Part shown: positions 26,221-32,500 of the stretch, in pieces
Position numbering within the stretch: position 1 is the first letter of the stretch
Layout of the letters: every line of letters starts with the position of its first letter
Assembly: GCA_012295275.1 (NCBI GenBank)
Contig: CM022671.1
Span: forward strand, 31,073,750 to 31,106,249
Length of the DNA: 32,500 nt
Reading direction: 5' to 3'
From: Chrysomallon squamiferum
Lineage: Eukaryota; Mollusca; Gastropoda; Neomphalida; Peltospiridae
Notes under the pieces: generated by a model
What the model was told of the DNA's origin: nothing
Database searches by the model: none
Seen by the model: only the letters and a program-made list of their open reading frames with translations
Made by a program: the position numbers and the translations under genes

Positions 26221-27103
26221 ATAAACGTTAAAATTGTCAAATGAATGTAATTTGTTCTCTGTTTAGTTTCATATTAGAGATTGTTTTCGGATTTTTTTTT
26301 TTTTTTTTTTTTTTCATCTTTTTATTTTATTATTTTTTTTTTCTCGTTATGTTGTTTCTCATGATTTTTTTTTATTTTTTTGTATACAATAAACCTCGGA
26401 AAACAGAGGGAAAGATAAGAAAAAGAAAAGAAGGTCGGTATAATAATAAAAAGAGAAAAAAAAAACAACAACATACTAAAACAAATTCGTGATTGACCTG
26501 GTACCAGACGCGTGTGTGTCACGTGGAACTCTTTGGCGTGAAGAGGTAGAAAAGAAGAACACGAGTGACCTTGATCGGCGTCACTGTCGAAGATATTCGA
26601 AAATCGAGAAAACAGAAACGTGAACAATTGTGAGAAACTACAGAGTGCCCATTGATAAGACGTTATCAGCGAATCCGGTGTTGTTTTTAGGGTTCTCAGT
26701 GTCGTAAATCCTTGTAATAAAAATATTAAATTTTCACGGTATAACGTTAGGTAATTTTACAGAGAGGCACGTACAGAGATATTCGTTGCATGTATATAAA
26801 TCCCCCCAACCGTCCAACGAACTAAATCCCTAGTGTTTACTGTACACGTGAACAAAACCTCGACTTCATTTCAGACTTCTTATGTGTATAAATAATAGCA
26901 TCATGATTTATAATAAATCTGTGAAAGAAAGTTGCATGCAAAAATAAACAGAATAAAATAAATTAAAATATGAAAATTCTGTCTATGAACTGACACGTCC
27001 ATGGAAAAATTGACTGATTTCATTTATGTTAAACGATAAAACTGTGTTGTTCAAGCGAATGAATGTAAAAGTCAAAATTTATGTTTATAGGTGATTGTAT
27101 ATT

Positions 27104-27104
<1 letters not shown>
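26221..27104. other. T-rich tract and unique DNA, no gene seen
   Basis: A T23 run at about 26292-26314, a balanced CpG-containing patch at 26490-26720, then AT-rich sequence. Confidence 0.6.
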
Positions 27105-27188
<84 letters not shown>

Positions 27189-27319
27189 CATATATAATTT
27201 GTATATATATTCGTTCAGAAAATCATAACATTACGGACCACATCTAAATCTTGCTAAAATCGGTGGCGCTTTTGTCCTTGTTTGTAATAAGTGGGTTAGC
27301 GTTTTATCAGCTGGGTCCC

Positions 27320-27364
<45 letters not shown>
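27105..27364. repeat. (GT)n-(GA)n and (CA)n arrays
   Basis: (GT)n 27106-27135 fused to (GA)n to 27187; (CA)n 27321-27364. Confidence 0.95.
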
Positions 27365-27369
<5 letters not shown>

Positions 27370-27544
27370 AACACACAAACAAACACACGTAAGACAAACA
27401 CGTTTACATGCGCCGTTGAATTGAGCATTAACAAACATAAAAATGAACTGGCAAGAAAAATCGACAAAAAGATGAAATATTGATAATGTCAGTGTCCTGG
27501 ACGGATACGTTACGTGTCACGAACCGTTCTTTAATTAAATAAAT

Positions 27545-27780
27545 AACACAACAACAAAATCAGCTACGGTAACAACAACACCACCACCACCACCACCACC
27601 AACAACAACAACGCAACAGAAATAATAATAATAATAATGTCAACGATGAACGTATGACAATGATACACACAATATTGTTAATACGACCACTACTAAATCT
27701 AATACTACCACAACCACTGCTACTTACTACCACTACTGCAACTGATGCAGCTGCGGCAACAATCAGTACTATCGCTATTA
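27545..27780. repeat. Degenerate trinucleotide (ACN)n array
   Basis: ACA, ACC and ACT units with (ACC)n at 27578-27600. Val/Ala/Trp ORFs on the minus strand are artefacts. Confidence 0.75.
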
Positions 27781-27995
27781 CGTAGTACTCATAAAAATGG
27801 ATGTCAGCGTAACCTGAATAATAAATGTTACGAATCAACAAATCTTTCTGTGTACAACGACCTCAGCAACAAGAAAACCTCATTTATCTGTTGTGGTTAC
27901 ACTGACTGGATACCCTGTTGTACATACAAAGTAAATCTCGAACTGTGTATCTGAACAGCTACATCGATCACGACAACAACAACGACAACAGCAAC

Positions 27996-28027
27996 ATAAT
28001 AATAATAATCATAATAATAATAATAAC

Positions 28028-28112
<85 letters not shown>

Positions 28113-28258
28113 ATGAGTGAGTAATCAAAAACATTCATTAAATAAAAACAATAGCGTTAAACCTTATTCAGTGAATCTCAGGCTACAACTACTGCTACTG
28201 CTGCCATCAGCACTACTACTACTACTACTACTACCACTATTATTGCATATACATCAGT

Positions 28259-28335
<77 letters not shown>
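27996..28335. repeat. (AAT)n, (AAAT)n, (CTA)n and (GA)n arrays
   Basis: (AAT)n 27996-28080, (AAAT)n to 28114, (CTA)n 28209-28232, pure (GA)n 28262-28335. Confidence 0.95.
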
Positions 28336-28339
<4 letters not shown>

Positions 28340-28389
28340 GATGGGCATATGGATGAAAGAGACAGTATTTTGATATAGACAATGAAAAC

Positions 28390-28391
28390 AT

Positions 28392-28422
<31 letters not shown>

Positions 28423-28424
28423 TT
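28390..28424. repeat. (TTTA)n
   Basis: 35 bp of TTTA. Confidence 0.9.
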
Positions 28425-28820
28425 TCCACTTAAATTCCTAAACAAAAAATACTTTATTAAATAAATACACATAATGGTATGCAGACACATGTTCATAAAT
28501 AAAAATATATTCATCATGGACATAATGCAGTTTAGCATTATAGTTTAACATTGCATGGTATCGGGTTGTGTTGTCCTGCACTGTTGTTGCAGTGTGTTGC
28601 TTTGTTATCTGACTGAGCTATTAACAGGTAACACACAATAACCCACACAATCACGCGGAGATCGCTGACACGAGGTAAATGTAGATCTGTGAACGTATCC
28701 CGTGACCCACATGGTGCGTGACCCCGGCCGTGAGAAAAACGTGACGTGGCAAGGTTTGTAGTGTCACTGGGAATGTTCCCTGCGTAGTTAGTCGAAGCAA
28801 CAAACTGTGTCCATCTGTCA
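28425..28820. other. Unique spacer with CpG-containing patch
   Basis: 28640-28800 is more GC-balanced (TGCGTGACCCCGGCCGTGAG). No ORF or RNA gene recognised. Confidence 0.55.
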
Positions 28821-28823
28821 ATC

Positions 28824-28899
28824 TATCTATATGTTTATCTATCTATCTATCTTTCTTTCTCTCTCTCTCTCCCTATATATTTAACTTTTTTAAATATAA

Positions 28900-28986
<87 letters not shown>

Positions 28987-29147
28987 GTACAATCTAGACA
29001 GTGTAACAGTGATACCAGTATTTGTTGCTGTAGCAGCAGCTGCATTGTTTGTTGTTGTAGTAGTAATGGTGGTGATAGTGTTAATACAGAGGTAGTGGTC
29101 CATTTAATAATTTTATCTGTATTACTGTCATATATAATTTTCGTTGA

Positions 29148-29198
<51 letters not shown>

Positions 29199-29281
29199 CA
29201 TCATCATTATTATTATTATTATTATTATTTCTATTGCTTTGTTGTTGTTGGAGGTGATGGTTGGCGGTCTTACCATAGCTG

Positions 29282-29335
<54 letters not shown>
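28824..29335. repeat. (ATCT)n, (CT)n, (ATT)n and (GT)n arrays
   Basis: ATCT/CTTT at 28824-28872, (CT)n 28903-28982, (GTA/GTT) at 29020-29075, (ATT)n 29150-29230, (GT)n 29286-29335. Confidence 0.95.
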
Positions 29336-29336
<1 letters not shown>

Positions 29337-29377
29337 TGACTTACATTAAATTTAATTATTTATTAATTTATTATTAT

Positions 29378-29530
29378 TAGTTGTAGAAGTAGTTGTAGTT
29401 TTAGTATTAATAATAATATTAGTAGAAGTAGTAGTAGTAGTAATAAAGAGAGGAGCAGTGCTTGTAGTTGTAGCGATGGTTGAAGTAGTAGTTGTTATAG
29501 TAGAAGTAACTGTAATACTAATACGATCAA
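29378..29530. repeat. Degenerate (TAG/GTA)n array
   Basis: GTAGTWGTA-type units; the Thr-rich minus-strand ORF is an artefact. Confidence 0.75.
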
Positions 29531-29639
29531 AGGTTATGCAGTACAATCCCACTTGATATATCAATAAAAAAAAAATAAAAAAATAAAAATACACTGTGTT
29601 ATTTTTTATTTTTATTTTATTTAAATTCAAAGATCAACA

Positions 29640-30010
29640 TCAAACGTTCCTTTATCAGCAGTTCATAATCTGTTGTACACTCGAAACCAGTGCGTAGGTT
29701 AACCACAAAGGTTAACAAATAATAGTCGCATTTCAAAGTTCATCGGAGCCATTTTTCTCAGCGGATTCGAGTTACGCTTGCCTCTCAAATGCGTGACCGC
29801 CTGGAATGTTTTGTTTGCTTATTGTCGTTCGTCGTTATTGCCGAGTCATGTTCGTGTATCGCCTAGCACGGCTCGGAACCGACTGGTACACGGAAATACG
29901 TTCGACTGAGATACAAAGTCCGCAGCGTTTGATTTTGCTGCATTCCTTTCCCCTTAACGCTGTTGACCAAACCGCTTTCTTTTGTTTGAAGCGAGCGCAC
30001 GTTTAATGCG
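29640..30010. other. CpG-containing unique island
   Basis: About 370 bp of balanced sequence with many CG dinucleotides in an AT-rich repeat desert. A 66-codon ORF (29806-30006, plus) shows no recognised motif. It could be a promoter or first exon of a gene beyond the window. Confidence 0.3.
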
Positions 30011-30525
30011 AAATTATGTTAATTTATTCAGGGTTTTTAATTGACGTGGAATTCAATTGTTGTTAATCTCTCGATTAAATAATAAAGGTGGAGATTTTGC
30101 TGGTAGTAGGTATTGCATTCTAATAGATTAAGTTCTCGGTTCATTAAGAAAAATTGTTTTCAAGCAAGCTAGTAAGTGAGCATATCCCATGATTCTCCAC
30201 TAGCAGTAAGATTTCTTGTACCAACTCTGCATTAGCAGCAAGATTTCTGTTACAGTATACAGCACGTCTTTCTAGTGGAAGACATTTAATCCTTGTTTTT
30301 CATTTATTTATTTATTTATTTATTTCCTAGTTATTTATTTCTGTCTGGAACGGGAAATAACATTATATCAGTGGTTAAGGATTGAGTTGCGTCAACGCAG
30401 TCGCAATGCTCTATGACTAGTTTGTATGTGTTTTGCTGTCAGCGAGAAGGTGCAAGTAAAAGAACCATTTCTGCTAATTCGAAAAAAAAAAAAAATTGTG
30501 TAGTGACAGCCATTTTCCTTTTTTA
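30011..30525. other. AT-rich unique DNA, no gene seen
   Basis: A local repeat of GCA(GT)AAGATTTCT occurs near 30205 and 30236; (TTTA)n at 30303-30325. Confidence 0.6.
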
Positions 30526-30527
<2 letters not shown>

Positions 30528-30615
<88 letters not shown>

Positions 30616-30629
30616 TCTCTCTCTCTCTC
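30528..30629. repeat. (CT)n microsatellite, about 100 bp
   Basis: Pure CT apart from one CCAT interruption at about 30611. Confidence 0.95.
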
Positions 30630-30836
30630 GTTTTGATTTTTGATTTTAATGGACGATATCACACAGTTCTGGTGACGGTGATGACGCCGCAGTTTATCTA
30701 GGTGTTCGAATGTCAGTAATAAACAGATGATGTAAACAAAGGTGAACTGATACGCATTGTTAATGTAAACTAAGCCACAAGTTTAAGGTTTAGAATGATG
30801 TAATTTTCAGCTGACACGAGGCAGTTATTTGATACG

Positions 30837-30914
30837 TACATACGTACATAGGTACGTACACACACACACACACACATGCACACACACACACACACACACA
30901 CACATGTACACACA
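30837..30914. repeat. (TACG) and (CA)n array
   Basis: TACGTACATACG units then CA repeats with ATG interruptions. Confidence 0.9.
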
Positions 30915-31042
30915 GGCCGGGTGTTATGATCGTCCGTCTCCGTGGCGCGGTCGAGTCTTGACAGTGGAAATCTGATGTTTGTGATGTCGTGATTGGACCA
31001 GTGCGTTCTCCCAAAAATGTTCTAACAAGAGAATATTCATTT

Positions 31043-31372
31043 ATACATACACACACACATACATACATACATATACATACACACACACACACATACATAC
31101 ATATACATACACACACACATACATACATACATACATACACACACATACATACATACATACACACCACATACATACATACATACATACACACATACATACA
31201 TACATACATACATACATACATACATACATACATACACACATACATACATACACACATAGATACATACATACACACACACATACATACACATACACACATA
31301 CATATATACACACACACATACATACATATATACATACATACATACATACACACACACATACATACATACATA
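31043..31372. repeat. (TACA)n/(CA)n compound array
   Basis: 330 bp of CATA and CACA units; ORFs on both strands are artefacts. Complementary to the array at 31741-32202. Confidence 0.95.
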
Positions 31373-31623
31373 AAGCCTGTTTTTAACAATATTTATTACT
31401 AGCGTTTGACCTGCACTTTTGTTAGATAACTCAGCGCACGTGCAGTTGTTGCTAGTCATCATGTGATCTGATTTAAACTGTTAAATGCTACTTAGTAACT
31501 CGTACAGTATATCTGACGCGTTTAATGCAAAGTCCAAACAGCGGCCTGGCTTAAAATGTTGACGATAAAATGATAAACATTCTTGAAAACCTCTTTCTGA
31601 TATATAATGTACGCCGTGACATC
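31373..31623. other. Unique spacer, no gene seen
   Basis: 250 bp of ordinary sequence between the tetranucleotide arrays. Confidence 0.6.
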
Positions 31624-31626
31624 TAC

Positions 31627-31692
<66 letters not shown>

Positions 31693-31714
31693 CTCTTTCT
31701 ATCTATCTATCTAG
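31627..31714. repeat. (ATCT)n microsatellite
   Basis: About 88 bp of ATCT with a CTCTTTCT interruption. Confidence 0.95.
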
Positions 31715-31740
31715 CTACACACACACAACTACTTTAAATG

Positions 31741-32202
31741 CATGTATGTATGTATGTATGTATGTATGTATGTATGTATGTATGTATGTATGTATGTATG
31801 TATGTATGTATGTATGTATGTATGTATGTATGTGTATGTATGTATGCATGTATGCATGTATGTATGTATGTATGTATGTATGTATGTATGTAGTATGTAT
31901 GTATGTATGTATGTATGTAGTATGTATGCATGTATGCATGTATGTATGTATGTATGTATGTATGTATGTATGTATGTATGTATGTATGTATGTATGTATG
32001 TATGTATGTATGTATGTATGTATGTATGTATGTATGCATGTATGCATGTATGTATGTATGTATGTATGTAGTATGTATGTATGTATGTATGCATGCATGT
32101 ATTTATGTATGTATGTAGTATGTATGTATGTATGCATGTATGTATGTATGTATGTATGTAGTATGTATGTATGTATGTATGTATGTATGTATGTATGTAT
32201 GT
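31741..32202. repeat. (TATG)n array, 462 bp, with phased variants
   Basis: Near-pure TATG. GCATG variants pair up at about 31845/31853, 31927/31935 and 32035/32043; TAG slips occur at about 31891, 31918, 32069, 32116 and 32159. The Cys/Met/Tyr and His/Thr/Tyr ORFs are artefacts. Confidence 0.95.
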
Positions 32203-32425
32203 ACTTGAGTGCATGTAAGTAAGAAATAAACACAACATCGTTACGTTGTCATTATTACTCCGTACATTTTAACACTGGTATGAGACAGAAAATGTATTGA
32301 AATGAACGAATGAAAGAATGAACGAATACGTGAATGAATGGATGTTAGAATAGCATGTACAGCTACGTCACACATTTGTTTTAATTTATCATAGCTGTAA
32401 AACCGTTTGAAAGTTGCAGGACGGA

Positions 32426-32469
32426 AGAAAGAAAGAAAAGAAAGAAAGAAAAGAAAGAAAGAAAAGAAA
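32426..32469. repeat. (GAAA)n
   Basis: GAAAGAAAG units near the window end. Confidence 0.9.
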
Positions 32470-32500
32470 ATATTATTTAACAACAGTTTTAGATGCCAAA

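Noticed and set aside
28890-29349. ORFs with Arg-Glu, poly-Ile and Cys-Val repeats (also 4379-4609, 28117-28341, 30413-30662)
   Set aside because: Direct translation of GA, ATT and GT microsatellites.
31715-32238. Long ORFs rich in His-Thr-Tyr or Cys-Met-Tyr (up to 199 codons, also 30790-31462)
   Set aside because: They are readings of TATG/TACA arrays, open in several frames on both strands; no gene structure.

Overview
The window is animal nuclear DNA: AT-rich, full of microsatellites, with genes split by GT-AG introns. It holds two genes that I can reconstruct completely. The proteins are bilaterian in character. The density of (AC)n, (GA)n, (AAT)n, (ATCT)n and (TATG)n arrays and the small-to-medium introns suggest a mollusc or another lophotrochozoan, possibly a cephalopod. 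That taxonomic guess rests on sequence style and is not proven.

Layout. Positions 1-8,000 are non-coding: a degenerate TCTAGA-rich tandem repeat (50-551), long purine and pyrimidine tracts, several minisatellites and many simple repeats. Positions 8,079-14,800 (minus strand) carry a nine-exon gene for the V-ATPase accessory subunit Ac45 (ATP6AP1 family, 442 aa). Positions 14,801-15,549 are a 749-bp divergent intergenic region. Positions 15,550-21,197 (plus strand) carry the four-exon gene for ribosomal protein uS12 (RPS23, 143 aa). From 21,200 to the end there is no recognisable gene. That part has AT-rich unique DNA, several more CpG-containing unique islands and very long simple-repeat arrays, ending in a pair of inverted tetranucleotide arrays (31.0-32.2 kb).

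The two genes lie head to head. One makes a core 40S decoding-centre protein. The other makes a membrane accessory subunit for the lysosomal/secretory proton pump. They need not share a pathway, but they may share a promoter. The RPS23 side has a TCTCGCGAGA element and a pyrimidine (TOP) start tract, with an inverted CCAAT pair further upstream. Intron 1 of ATP6AP1 holds a perfect palindromic CLEAR (TFEB-type) site, GTCACGTGAC. From memory, human RPS23 and ATP6AP1L are also divergent neighbours on 5q14.2, so this may be an old animal microsynteny block.

I saw no mobile element with recognisable coding, no tRNA or rRNA gene and no CRISPR array. I found no clear novel multi-gene system. The most notable items are the divergent gene pair with its regulatory motifs, two possible cryptic promoters inside introns, and unusual mirrored repeat architecture.
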